From Anaerosolibacter carboniphilus (GTDB taxonomy: Bacteria > Bacillota > Clostridia > Peptostreptococcales > Thermotaleaceae), in the NCBI RefSeq assembly GCF_014205875.1, contig NZ_JACHEN010000025.1, positions 23,979 to 87,978 of the forward strand: DNA of 64,000 bases, written 5' to 3'. The notes under the pieces were generated by a model. That model was given only the letters and a program-made list of their open reading frames with translations. It searched no databases and was not told where the DNA came from. A program made the translations under genes and the position numbers. Shown piece after piece: positions 33,217 to 42,099 of the stretch (the stretch's first letter is position 1; every line of letters begins with the position of its first letter).

Positions 33217-35313
33217 TTATAGTTCTTCTATTGATAAGTTGCCAAAGCTGCTTCTTCCCATCTCGTACATGGCGTAGCCTGCCATTCCATAGGCATGGGT
33301 ATTGTCATGGACCTGCAGCACCTGCTTGCCATCCACGGAAAAGGTCAACAGATCACCTTTCACTGTAAATTCCACCAAATATTTTCTGTCGTATTCCCAA
33401 TCAAAGGGGTAGGTCGCCAAGCTTTTCATGCCATTGTTATTACAATATATCGTCACGCCATCAGCAGTGAATCCACCGTAATAGCCCCGCAGTACACCCT
33501 GCACCCTTGCTGAAATTAAATGACTTTTCCCTGTGTGAGGGATAATTTCCCCAGTGACCCTCACATCTGCCATATAGTAATTGCCAGTCATGGCCTCGGC
33601 ATGCTCAAGGCACATGGCTTCCATCACACCCTGTTCAATCTCCCACGCACCGTGGTTATGGGAAAATGGAGTAATCGAAGCAAACTCTTTCTTCTGTTTT
33701 GAAATATCTATTGTGTAACTTGCCTTGCCAGTTATGGAGAAATCGTCAATATATAGGCAGCCAAAGTCTCTGTTCTTCTCCGGAGAGTTCGCCTCAAACA
33801 GCAGTCCAATTTCATCCACCATGGCCCCATCCAGCTGGGGAATCGTAAATGTTATGGGATTCCATCCAGCAGCTTTGATAACCATTCCGCCTAGCAAAAC
33901 ATCCTCCTTAGTTGAAGTGTTGCGCACATATGGGTTTAGAATGATGCTCTCGCCGCTGTAGCGATCTACATAGACCATCATGGAAACGGTTTGACCTGGG
34001 TAAGCTGTCGGTGAAAACACAGGCATATATCGCTCATCGTCAAAGTCCTCACGGCGATAAAACGGCTTATAATAGATTTTACACTTCTGACCCCTGGCCA
34101 TACGATCAAAAAGTATTTCTGCCGAACCGCTGCCGCTGTATGCTCGCTCTGTAGAATGTCTCAATGAGCAGTCTATGTTATTAGAAAGCCGCAGATTGTG
34201 GGTAGAGCCAGGAAGTTCAAAATCAAAATGAACCTCACCTGGCTTCATGCTTTTTTCTAAGTCCTCTGGTGCAGATTCGCCTGCCAGCCTATATCCCAGC
34301 AGAACAAGTTCTTTGGCATAGGTCGGTATATCCAAAATATTAAGATAACCGGAAATACCAGAAAGTACAAGGCTATCGTTGATTGGATTGCGATAATGGG
34401 GTGCAATACCCTCAAGGCCCCATGCAACACCCATGATCGTGCCTACATTCCCTGCATTGCAGTCAGTGTCCCAGCCACACATTGTTGCAATCTCTATGCT
34501 TCGGTTAAAATCTTTTCCGTATAGCATAGCAAGTGCACATACGCCTGCATTTGGAATGATGTGGCATACCCCTGTGTATTTGTCATACCCCCAATTGTCC
34601 TGCAAGTACTTGAGACAAAGACGAAAATCGTCGGGATTCTTCTTATAAAAATCTCGCACTGCATTTACTACCTTTGCATAGGTACAGTCTGCTGGAATCT
34701 GGGAAAGTCCTGCGTCAATCAGTGCTTCCACATCTGCGGTGTTATATGCAGCTGCTATACATGCAGCAATAAACGCTGCACCATAAATACCATTGCCATC
34801 ATGCGAGACACTGGCGGCGATCGATGCATATTCTGCAGCTTTCTTTACATTGCCAGGAAATACAAGACCCCAAGTGTCAATAAAAATCTGGCCGCCAATC
34901 TGCTCTGCCATGATTATCCCATTGGTTGCCGCTGCACCAGACTGTGGAGCAGGGATGCCTGTCTTCAGATTCAAGTAGGCGGTATGCTCAGTACTCACAC
35001 CGTAGCCGCCCCACCAGAACATGCCCACACCTTCTCTCGTGTAGTTCAACCACGCATTTGCCACATCTTGCGCAGTCAGTTCTCGATCTTTTGCATCATC
35101 ATACAGTGCACGAAGAAAAAATACAGGGCCATTCACATCATCATCAGCAGCAAAATTTTTAAAATCCTTTATATATCCCGTAATATTGCCATAGAATCGC
35201 TCAATGCGTTCACTGGTCCAGGCAGTAGGCTCAACAGGTGCGCCCAGCCGTATACCTACATTCATTCCAAGAAAACCCGCATAGGTTTTTTCCAAATAGT
35301 TATTGGGAATCAT
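33217..35313 (-). CDS. Large ADP-ribosylglycohydrolase-family protein with C-terminal beta-sandwich
   Basis: The 698-residue protein has a DraG-type domain in about residues 1-340: AGFLGMNVGIRLGAPVEP, the acidic AADDDVNGPVFFLRAL near 57 and CGWDTDCNAGNVGTIMG near 280 replace the usual metal motifs. Residues about 370-695 are beta-rich with no membrane segment; the last part (LISARVQGVLRGYYGGFTAD, TFSVDGKQVLQVHDNTHAYG) looks like a LamG/concanavalin-type carbohydrate-binding sandwich. No signal peptide is present, so it should act on imported substrate. It follows the binding-protein gene after a strong hairpin. Confidence 0.85.
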   Translation of the reverse strand: MIPNNYLEKTYAGFLGMNVGIRLGAPVEPTAWTSERIERFYGNITGYIKDFKNFAADDDVNGPVFFLRALYDDAKDRELTAQDVANAWLNYTREGVGMFWWGGYGVSTEHTAYLNLKTGIPAPQSGAAATNGIIMAEQIGGQIFIDTWGLVFPGNVKKAAEYASIAASVSHDGNGIYGAAFIAACIAAAYNTADVEALIDAGLSQIPADCTYAKVVNAVRDFYKKNPDDFRLCLKYLQDNWGYDKYTGVCHIIPNAGVCALAMLYGKDFNRSIEIATMCGWDTDCNAGNVGTIMGVAWGLEGIAPHYRNPINDSLVLSGISGYLNILDIPTYAKELVLLGYRLAGESAPEDLEKSMKPGEVHFDFELPGSTHNLRLSNNIDCSLRHSTERAYSGSGSAEILFDRMARGQKCKIYYKPFYRREDFDDERYMPVFSPTAYPGQTVSMMVYVDRYSGESIILNPYVRNTSTKEDVLLGGMVIKAAGWNPITFTIPQLDGAMVDEIGLLFEANSPEKNRDFGCLYIDDFSITGKASYTIDISKQKKEFASITPFSHNHGAWEIEQGVMEAMCLEHAEAMTGNYYMADVRVTGEIIPHTGKSHLISARVQGVLRGYYGGFTADGVTIYCNNNGMKSLATYPFDWEYDRKYLVEFTVKGDLLTFSVDGKQVLQVHDNTHAYGMAGYAMYEMGRSSFGNLSIEEL

Positions 35314-35349
35314 ATCGCACCTCGCTCAATTATTTGTTATGTAAGGAGT

Positions 35350-35382
35350 GCCTCCCCCTGTATGTGTATACAGGGGGAGGTA
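35350..35382. terminator. GC-rich hairpin between binding-protein and hydrolase genes
   Basis: CCTCCCCCTGTAT / ATACAGGGGGAGG with a short loop, no T tract. It lies 12 bases after the solute-binding protein stop. In many ABC operons such a hairpin protects the binding-protein mRNA and lowers readthrough into later genes. Confidence 0.7.
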
Positions 35383-35393
35383 CTATCTATAAG

Positions 35394-36884
35394 CTATTTC
35401 AATTGTTCTGCTAAATATTTGCTAATTTCGTCGCCCCCCGCAGCATTCCATTTGGTCACAAACTCATCAAAGCTGTCAATGCTTCGAACACCTCTGATGA
35501 TATCGGTAGAATACTCGGTATACAGCTTATCCATAGCATCCTTTAAAGGTAGAAGATCATTGGGAAGAATCACGTTGACATCACCATAGTAATATTTTGC
35601 TGCTGCATCGAGGGATGCAATTCCAGGATCAGTCAGCACATCGCCGGTGATCGCAGTGGTATCAAGTCCCTCCATCGTCGGCCAGAAGCGTGCCCACCAT
35701 TCTGGGAATTTTTCAGTCAGTGTAATTTTTCCATCTGTTTCGGTATAATGTATATCCTTTAGACCTAACTTGTCAAGCTTTCTGCCCTCTGGTCCTGCCA
35801 TGTACTCCAACACTGCCCAGGCAGCATCCTTGACTTTGGAATCTCCATTGATTGCAAACCCCCTGGACTCCTTTGTGACATCGATGGATTGATAAGCCTG
35901 AGATAATCCCTTAGCTGGCGGAAGAACCGTAAGCTCGGCCCCTTGACCATTCGTTTGAATCATTTTGTTGTTGTATACATTGACCACATCGCCTGCGGTG
36001 CCAGCAACGAAGCCTGCTTTCCCCTCATAGAAGGCCTGTTCCATGGTATCCCACTGCTTTGTGACATACTCTTTATCCAGTAAACCTTCTTTATATAGTT
36101 TTGCATAAAAAGCAAGCTTGTTTTTCTCGAATTCTGTTGCCTTCGCATAAACATATTTGCCATCCACCTTCATGATGGTGCTTGTTACACCGAATGCATG
36201 ATTGAACACACTGTCCAGCTTGGCGATAGTCCCATCAGTGGTTATAGGATATTCACAGATCCCCTTCTCCTTCATTTCTTTAAACATTGCATAGTAGTTT
36301 TCAGGTGTTGGATTTTCAAGCAATGCTTTGCTAGTCTCAAGAGAATTGAACCAGTCACTTCTCATAACAGGAATTTGCACCCTAGCTGGCGCCAACCATA
36401 GCAAATATGGATAGTTCTTGATTGATTCTGTGTTATGACTTTGCATGATCGCTTTTACATTGGTTGAACCATTGATATACGGAGTGAGATCCTCCAGCAT
36501 TCCTTCCTGTGCGATGGGAAGATCCCCTCCCTGGAAGTATATGATGTCAGGAGAAATTTGACCAGTTCTAAAAGCTATAGGAACCACATCAGCATATTTG
36601 CCCGCTGGTGCTTCTAAAATTTCAAGCTCTATGTAGTTGCCTTCAGCAGCCATTCCTGCTTCAATTTCATCTACCAGCTTTTGTACATTTTCTTCAGTGG
36701 GAACAACATCCTTGCAAAGATAAGTAACCTTCACAGGAGCATCCTTCATCCCAATCTTTGCTGAACCTATCGATGCGGCGTCTCCAGATGTTCCATCTGC
36801 AGGTGTCTCCTGCTTAGGAGTGCAGCCTGCAAACAGGGTAAGAACCATCAATAATACCAGGGTCAAGCTGATTAACCGTTTCAT
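35394..36884 (-). CDS. Extracellular solute-binding lipoprotein (ABC importer)
   Basis: The 496-residue protein has a lipoprotein signal (LISLTLVLLMVLTLFAGC, Cys near residue 21) and the layout of family-1 (CUT1, LplA-like) binding proteins: DIIYFQGGDLPIAQEG, LEDLTPYINGSTNVKAI, AFYEGKAGFVAGTAGDV, SRGFAINGDSKVKDAAWAVL. It captures an oligosaccharide or glycoside outside the cell and delivers it to the two permeases encoded just upstream. AAGGAGGACTTTAA precedes ATG 36884. Substrate is not predictable from sequence. Confidence 0.9.
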   Translation of the reverse strand: MKRLISLTLVLLMVLTLFAGCTPKQETPADGTSGDAASIGSAKIGMKDAPVKVTYLCKDVVPTEENVQKLVDEIEAGMAAEGNYIELEILEAPAGKYADVVPIAFRTGQISPDIIYFQGGDLPIAQEGMLEDLTPYINGSTNVKAIMQSHNTESIKNYPYLLWLAPARVQIPVMRSDWFNSLETSKALLENPTPENYYAMFKEMKEKGICEYPITTDGTIAKLDSVFNHAFGVTSTIMKVDGKYVYAKATEFEKNKLAFYAKLYKEGLLDKEYVTKQWDTMEQAFYEGKAGFVAGTAGDVVNVYNNKMIQTNGQGAELTVLPPAKGLSQAYQSIDVTKESRGFAINGDSKVKDAAWAVLEYMAGPEGRKLDKLGLKDIHYTETDGKITLTEKFPEWWARFWPTMEGLDTTAITGDVLTDPGIASLDAAAKYYYGDVNVILPNDLLPLKDAMDKLYTEYSTDIIRGVRSIDSFDEFVTKWNAAGGDEISKYLAEQLK

Positions 36885-36923
36885 TTAAAGTCCTCCTTTT
36901 ATTTGGTTCAATTTTACTTTCCT

Positions 36924-37811
36924 CTATTCTTTTACGCCTCCACCCATAACATCCTTTGCATAATATCTAAGAACGATTGGGTAAAGCAATAAAATCGGTA
37001 TAATTGCCACGATAATGGTGGCACCCTTAAGGGCTGCATAGTCTATGCGTGCCAAATCGTTATAATTAAAGAGATTCTGCTGACCTACAATCGAGGCCGT
37101 ATCCCCCAGCACAACAAACTGCCGCAAAACCACCTGGAATAAGGTATCCTTCGCCTTGACAAGGTAGATGCTTGCTTTAAAAAACTCGTTCCAACGCAAC
37201 ACCGCATAGAACATGGTTATGGTTGCTATGCCCGCCTTGGCCAACGGAAACACGATGGAGAACAGTATCCGCATATGCCCTGCCCCATCTATCTCCGCCG
37301 CCTCAAAAATCGAGGCTGGAATTTCTTCGAAATACCGCATCATAATGATGAGATAGTAGACATTCACTGCTGTAATCAGTATGACGGACCATTTGCTTCC
37401 CATCAGCCCAAGTTTTTGTACGACCAGATACTCTGGCACCAAACCGGGTTCAAACAGCATCATAATAATGAGAAACACCATGATAACCTTTTTGAACATT
37501 AACTTGGGCCTTGTCAACACATATGCTGCGGTGGTAGTGAGTATGATATTGATTGCCGTACCTACTACTGTAACAAAGATAGAGTTCCCAAGGGCAGACA
37601 TAAGTGCTGGATGGCTGAACACAATACGATAGTTAATAAGGCTGAAATCCTTTGGAAAAATGTCAAGTCCACCCATGGCAGCCGATGCTTCCGGACTGGA
37701 AAGGGAACGTGCCAAAATATTGAGCAGAGGAACAATCATCGTGAGTGTAACAGCTCCAAAAATAAGCATGAGCATGATCTGTCCAAAGGTGAATTTTTTG
37801 TATCGTTTCAT
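36924..37811 (-). CDS. Carbohydrate ABC transporter permease (LplC/YtcP type)
   Basis: The protein of about 295 residues has six membrane helices and the permease EAA loop EIPASIFEAAEIDGAGHMRI near residue 190, which contacts the ATPase. The ending YYAKDVMGGGVKE is typical of CUT1 LplC/MalG-like permeases. ATG 37811 directly follows the stop of the partner permease, so translation is probably coupled; a GTG at 37820 would overlap that gene. Confidence 0.92.
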   Translation of the reverse strand: MKRYKKFTFGQIMLMLIFGAVTLTMIVPLLNILARSLSSPEASAAMGGLDIFPKDFSLINYRIVFSHPALMSALGNSIFVTVVGTAINIILTTTAAYVLTRPKLMFKKVIMVFLIIMMLFEPGLVPEYLVVQKLGLMGSKWSVILITAVNVYYLIIMMRYFEEIPASIFEAAEIDGAGHMRILFSIVFPLAKAGIATITMFYAVLRWNEFFKASIYLVKAKDTLFQVVLRQFVVLGDTASIVGQQNLFNYNDLARIDYAALKGATIIVAIIPILLLYPIVLRYYAKDVMGGGVKE

Positions 37812-37813
37812 CA

Positions 37814-38755
37814 CTACCACACGCCCTTTCCTGTAACCTTTTTAGAAATTATATGGGTTGCCAATACAAGGAATACACCCACAACGCCTTTGATCAAGCT
37901 TACTGCTGTAGACAGTGAATACTGTGCATTTTGAATACCAATACGATAGATATAGGTATCTAAGATATCTACCGTACTCAGCACGGCATCGTTAGAAAAG
38001 TTTAACACCTGATCAAAACCCGCATTGAGGAAAAAGCCTAAGTTTAGGATAAATACTGTCACCATGGGCGTTACAAGGGCAGGCAGGATAATATATCGAA
38101 TGATGCCGACGCGGTTTGCCCCATCTATCTCTGCCGCCTCATACAAACTTGGTGAGATACCAAGAATAGCGGTAAAGTAGAATATGGAGTCCCACCCAAT
38201 GCTTCTCCATGCCTCCGACAACATTAAAATCCAGCGAATTTTTGTTTTGTCCGTCATAAAGTCCATGGAGGGGAGGTTGAAAATGCCGAGAATTTGGTTC
38301 ACCGAACCCGTAGACGGCGAAAGTGCCGCAATCCAAATACCTGCAATAACAACCCATGATAAAAAGTGGGGTAGATAGGATATTACCTGCACATACTTTC
38401 GAAACCCTATCACCCTCAGCTCGTTCAGCAAAATTGCGAACAATACGAAAAATGGAAATAATAGAATAAATTTCATAAAGCTGATGATCAAAGTATTGCT
38501 CAAAATATCCATAAAGGCTGAGGTCTTAAAAATCATCTTGAAATACTTCAATCCCACAAATATCCATGGACCACGGGCTTTATAATCATAAAACGCCAAC
38601 CGCATTCCAATAATCGGCCAAAGACGAAATATCAGAAAATACAGTATTGTAGGCAGAAGGATTATGTAGAGCATCCTATCGGCATACAAGCGCCTCCATA
38701 TTTGGTGAAGATCCAGTTTTTCCTGGGGAGATTTTCTTCTTTCTTCTCGCTTCAT
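37814..38755 (-). CDS. Carbohydrate ABC transporter permease (LplB type)
   Basis: The 313-residue protein has six membrane helices after a charged N-terminus and the EAA loop SPSLYEAAEIDGANRVGIIR near residue 220. It pairs with the downstream permease. No ATPase gene lies in this operon; the msmX-like ATPase at 42.1 kb is the likely energiser, as in Bacillus where one ATPase serves several CUT1 systems. GGAGGGGTGTT precedes ATG 38755. Confidence 0.92.
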   Translation of the reverse strand: MKREERRKSPQEKLDLHQIWRRLYADRMLYIILLPTILYFLIFRLWPIIGMRLAFYDYKARGPWIFVGLKYFKMIFKTSAFMDILSNTLIISFMKFILLFPFFVLFAILLNELRVIGFRKYVQVISYLPHFLSWVVIAGIWIAALSPSTGSVNQILGIFNLPSMDFMTDKTKIRWILMLSEAWRSIGWDSIFYFTAILGISPSLYEAAEIDGANRVGIIRYIILPALVTPMVTVFILNLGFFLNAGFDQVLNFSNDAVLSTVDILDTYIYRIGIQNAQYSLSTAVSLIKGVVGVFLVLATHIISKKVTGKGVW

Positions 38756-38767
38756 AACACCCCTCCT

Positions 38768-39079
38768 TTATGGAATCAAAATATCCATCAGCGGAGCATG
38801 CTGCTGTGCGCCGTACACATCCCGATCACGGAAGGTACCTGATGAAACCGTTCTGTTATATGTAACCTTAATACCAAGAGCTTTTTCAAAAAAAATAATT
38901 TTGCTTATGTCTGCGGGTTCTAAATGATACAGTTGGCAAATCGTTTGAACATTGATGATACCACTCTCTGCCACCCTGTTATAGCTTGCAGGATTATCAA
39001 ACAATATATCTAATGTAATCTCGAAGGGGCCACTGTTTTTGCTTCTTAGTACTTTGGCCAAATCTACAAGTCTGTTCAT
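38768..39079 (-). CDS. DUF4387 family protein
   Basis: The 103-residue protein reads LAKVLRSKNSGPFEITLDIL near residue 7 and ISKIIFFEKALGIKVTYNR near residue 60, as in DUF4387. This family is found next to, or fused with, AtuA/DUF1446 proteins, as here, where only 12 bases separate the genes. No enzymatic activity is established. ATAAGGAGATGCAAAT precedes ATG 39079. Confidence 0.88.
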   Translation of the reverse strand: MNRLVDLAKVLRSKNSGPFEITLDILFDNPASYNRVAESGIINVQTICQLYHLEPADISKIIFFEKALGIKVTYNRTVSSGTFRDRDVYGAQQHAPLMDILIP

Positions 39080-39091
39080 ATTTGCATCTCC

Positions 39092-40456
39092 TTATTTCAT
39101 TCTGTATTCGATGGGGAACAGCGCTTTTCCATTCACGGTCTCCATCAGATGATAGACCGAAAATTCATACACTGCGCCAAACTCCACATCGCTTGGTGCA
39201 AAAGGAAATGCCAGATTGCCCGCCGTAGATTTTCTTCCTTCATAGCCATAATGCATAAATGTCGAACGTACTGAACTGCACAATGCCGACGCCTCACTTT
39301 GGGTTTTGGCAATCACCTCAAACAATACGCCCAGCTCATGGCCAGCCACATTATGAGGCTCCAGACTACCCATTACACCGTTTTTACCGTAGTTGTAAAA
39401 ATTGATCTCATATTGGTCCCGAGGAATTTCTGGGTACTGCTCAATTACACTGTTTTTCACCAACGCCTCTACCTCTTCTATCTTTTCCACGAGGAGTGGA
39501 TCTCGAATACCTGCGACAACAAAGGTTCTATAGGCTACCTTTCGGGCACCCTCCAGCTTTATTTCATACACAGGTGTTTTGCTCATCTTACTACCGCTTA
39601 CACGAACGCGCCCGTTTCCCACATCAGCAAATTCACAGTTTTCCAAATCCAGCACGATGCCGGGTCCCCGCAGAATATAGGGATGATCCTTCTCATAGAA
39701 GGTGTGAGCTGCAACACTTACAGGTGTGCATTTACGCTGAGGATTGGTAGAATATACCTCAAAACAGTCTTCATAGAGGACGCCCATCATACAGTCCTTT
39801 GTGGTACCAGGCTCGCAGCACAGCGCACCGCATTCCAGTACCTTGCCCATGTGGTATGCCATCCCCTCATCGAAACCATGGAATATACCTACAGCCGCAA
39901 AGGGGGAGGGGTCATAGGCTCTGCCACAGACAATAATTTGCGCACCGCATTCCAATGCTTCCAAAATCGGTTCAGTGCCCATCTGGGCAACTACACCGGT
40001 GGTTTCCGCCAAAGCCGCTTCAGTAAGAACAGGTACTGTATCTCCCAACGGGGTAACCTTTTCCTGCCGCATATGCTCGTGAATAACATCCTTCGGAATA
40101 TCCGACCAGATGACCGCCTGTTTCTGGGGAGAAAGTTCACGCTCAGCAATAATCTCATCAATGATGCTGAGGGTCCATTCTACATGGGCCCTGGCGCCGC
40201 TTCCGCCCGCTGAGCCTATGATCACTGGAATGTTATGTTCGAAGCCTGCTGTGATAATATACTCCAAATCTTTTTTACAGGCCTGACGACTTACAATTGC
40301 TGCATTTGCACCCAATTTATGGGGCCCTGCATCCGTAGAGCCTGCATCCACTACAATAGCATCGGGTTGATCCTTCATGGCATTTGCGAAGGACTCTGGT
40401 GGAAATCCGTATCCCAAAATGCCGCAGGGTGATAGAATTTTAATATGCTTTTTCAT
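39092..40456 (-). CDS. AtuA-like protein (DUF1446, acyclic terpene utilisation family)
   Basis: The 454-residue protein opens with LSPCGILGYGFPPESFANAM and contains IVVDAGSTDAGPHKLGANAA, PVIIGSAGGSGARAHVEWTL and IIVCGRAYDPSPFAAVGIFH, all typical of DUF1446/AtuA. The family is named for a gene of the Pseudomonas acyclic terpene cluster, but its reaction is not known. Together with DUF4387 it forms a conserved pair. Here it is tied to a sugar-type importer and ADP-ribosylglycohydrolases, pointing away from terpenes. ATAAGGAGTAAGAGAA precedes ATG 40456. Confidence 0.88.
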   Translation of the reverse strand: MKKHIKILSPCGILGYGFPPESFANAMKDQPDAIVVDAGSTDAGPHKLGANAAIVSRQACKKDLEYIITAGFEHNIPVIIGSAGGSGARAHVEWTLSIIDEIIAERELSPQKQAVIWSDIPKDVIHEHMRQEKVTPLGDTVPVLTEAALAETTGVVAQMGTEPILEALECGAQIIVCGRAYDPSPFAAVGIFHGFDEGMAYHMGKVLECGALCCEPGTTKDCMMGVLYEDCFEVYSTNPQRKCTPVSVAAHTFYEKDHPYILRGPGIVLDLENCEFADVGNGRVRVSGSKMSKTPVYEIKLEGARKVAYRTFVVAGIRDPLLVEKIEEVEALVKNSVIEQYPEIPRDQYEINFYNYGKNGVMGSLEPHNVAGHELGVLFEVIAKTQSEASALCSSVRSTFMHYGYEGRKSTAGNLAFPFAPSDVEFGAVYEFSVYHLMETVNGKALFPIEYRMK

Positions 40457-40474
40457 TTCTCTTACTCCTTATGT

Positions 40475-41161
40475 CTATTTCATACTCTCAACTTTCTTAT
40501 CCACCATCCTCATATGGTGAAGTACTGCCTGCCTTGCTCCCTCTTTATCACGATTAGCGATCGCCTTTGCAATGGCAAGATGTTCTTCTGCAATTTGATT
40601 GCGTCTCTCCTGATCACGATGGCTCCTATTGGCAATCTCGCTGATTAAATCGTAATAGGTATCAATAAAGTTCATAAAGAAGATGTTTCTAGATGCCTGT
40701 GCCAGCTTGTAATGGAAGTAATGATCCATATTATGCTGAATCTCTGCGTTATCTGCAACGCCAAGTCCGTCAAACAGCTCTTCAATCTCTTCATCACTGG
40801 CGCGTTCAATGACGCGCTCAACCATCTTCATTTCCAGCGTCTCTCTAAAATCCAACAAATCACTGTAGGTAGCCTTTTTCAGTAACTCATTTACTGATTC
40901 ATTCATGAGCTTGCTCTGAATATCCTCCTGAATATAGGTGCCATCCTTGGGTTTTCTGCGTATATATCCCTGGGACTGCAGGCGGGTTAAAGCTTCTCGC
41001 AGTATTCCCCTGCTTACTCCAAATTGCTCGGATAAAATAGTCTCGTTAGGCAACTTATCCCCTGCCTTCAAGTTACCCTCCCGTATCATATTAATAATCT
41101 GATTGACAATTCTGTCCGAAAGTCTGTCATTATTCACAGGTGTTATATCCATCTCTACCAT
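40475..41161 (-). CDS. FadR-subfamily GntR transcriptional regulator
   Basis: The 228-residue protein has a winged helix in residues 10-75 (LSDRIVNQIINMIREGNLKA, LPNETILSEQFGVSRGILRE, ALTRLQSQGYIRRKPKDGTY) and an all-helical FCD effector domain after residue 90, with metal-ligand-type residues (DHYFHYKLAQAS, EEHLAIAKAIANRD). FadR-type regulators respond to small acids or sugar acids. It is the first gene of the operon, and a matching operator lies 41 bases upstream. ATG 41161 is used; ATG 41152 is also possible. Confidence 0.9.
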   Translation of the reverse strand: MVEMDITPVNNDRLSDRIVNQIINMIREGNLKAGDKLPNETILSEQFGVSRGILREALTRLQSQGYIRRKPKDGTYIQEDIQSKLMNESVNELLKKATYSDLLDFRETLEMKMVERVIERASDEEIEELFDGLGVADNAEIQHNMDHYFHYKLAQASRNIFFMNFIDTYYDLISEIANRSHRDQERRNQIAEEHLAIAKAIANRDKEGARQAVLHHMRMVDKKVESMK

Positions 41162-41201
41162 CCAATCCGCCGTTTTGGCATGATATTGTTTTATCGTTTA
41201 A

Positions 41202-41212
41202 TTGTTTAACAA
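41202..41212. promoter_or_regulatory. FadR-type operator before the GntR-AtuA-ABC operon
   Basis: TTGTTTAACAA, inside the 13-bp palindrome ATTGTTTAACAAT, fits the FadR-subfamily operator pattern TNGTNNNACNA on both strands. It is 41-51 bases upstream of the regulator's start codon, so autoregulation of the whole operon is likely. Confidence 0.65.
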
Positions 41213-41275
41213 TTTAACTATATGTTAACACTACTCTGGAATATTTTCAATACTCTTTTTTTTGGATAAATTCAC

Positions 41276-41311
41276 ACAAAAATAGATGCTTTTGTAATTC
41301 AAAAGCATCTA
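41276..41311 (-). terminator. Terminator after the PucR-type regulator gene
   Basis: On the minus strand AGATGCTTTTG / CAAAAGCATCT around a five-base loop, then ATTTTTGTG. Confidence 0.85.
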
Positions 41312-41353
41312 AGCAGAAAGAAACACCCATTAAGAGGACTATTAACCATGAAA

Positions 41354-42076
41354 TTATTTTTCCTTACGTATGATCCAAGCCAACTGAAACAGCCAGCAAT
41401 CCGAAAAATTTTTCAAATCATAACCACTATGCCTATGGATTTTATCTAGTCTGTACAGCAACGTATTTCGATGAATAAATAATCTGGCAGCTGTATCTGT
41501 CAAATTTAAGTTATTTCTGAAATATTCCTCTACAGTTGTAACCATTTCGTGATCCAATACTTCCTCGAATTTTCTGTTAAATACTTTTTGATAGATACTC
41601 TCTTTTAACTCTGGATTCATATCCGCCACAACACGGTAGAAATCCATTTTTTCATAATGATATACGCTTGCAGGGAGTTTAAATCGTCTTTTTAATGCTA
41701 TGATCTCTAAGCAATGGTTGTAATGGATATGCAAATCCTCACTACGCTCTGGGGTGCCTCCAATGGCAATCGTGCAATCTATAAGCAGCTCTGTCATAAT
41801 ATTTGTCCGTATATCTTTGCATAGATCCTCTATAGCATCTTCTCTGGACAGTAACAACACATGATCTTCATATATCAACTGGAGCTGGATATCGATATAG
41901 TTTGATGTTATTTCCAGTACTTCCTCAGTATATTTCCCTGAGGTATCTATCATCATCAAGTAAGCAGGCAGCAGCTTCCTTTTCTTCGCTTCAAGAGCAA
42001 AGATTCCCTCGTCCTCTATATTTTTATTTAAAACGCCTCTCATCAATTCCCGTAATATCGATTTTATAGACTCCAT
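41354..42076 (-). CDS. PucR/CdaR-type transcriptional regulator
   Basis: The 240-residue protein ends in the PucR helix-turn-helix (FRNNLNLTDTAARLFIHRNT, LLYRLDKIHRHSGYDLKNFS) that is typical of PucR and CdaR regulators. The N-terminal part resembles their GGDEF-like degenerate sensor region. MESIKSILREL (ATG 42076) follows AAGGGGTATACT. It lies 23 bases after the msmX-like ATPase gene and is co-transcribed with it, so it may control sugar import genes. Confidence 0.85.
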   Translation of the reverse strand: MESIKSILRELMRGVLNKNIEDEGIFALEAKKRKLLPAYLMMIDTSGKYTEEVLEITSNYIDIQLQLIYEDHVLLLSREDAIEDLCKDIRTNIMTELLIDCTIAIGGTPERSEDLHIHYNHCLEIIALKRRFKLPASVYHYEKMDFYRVVADMNPELKESIYQKVFNRKFEEVLDHEMVTTVEEYFRNNLNLTDTAARLFIHRNTLLYRLDKIHRHSGYDLKNFSDCWLFQLAWIIRKEK

Positions 42077-42099
42077 AGTATACCCCTTAGCGTACAATT

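Noticed and set aside
34561..35589. 342-codon open frame on the plus strand
   Set aside because: It lies antisense to the large ADP-ribosylglycohydrolase gene, has Cys/Ile-rich unnatural composition and no ribosome site; a shadow frame.
39299..40213. 304-codon open frame on the plus strand
   Set aside because: Antisense to the AtuA-like gene, no start signal, no family features.
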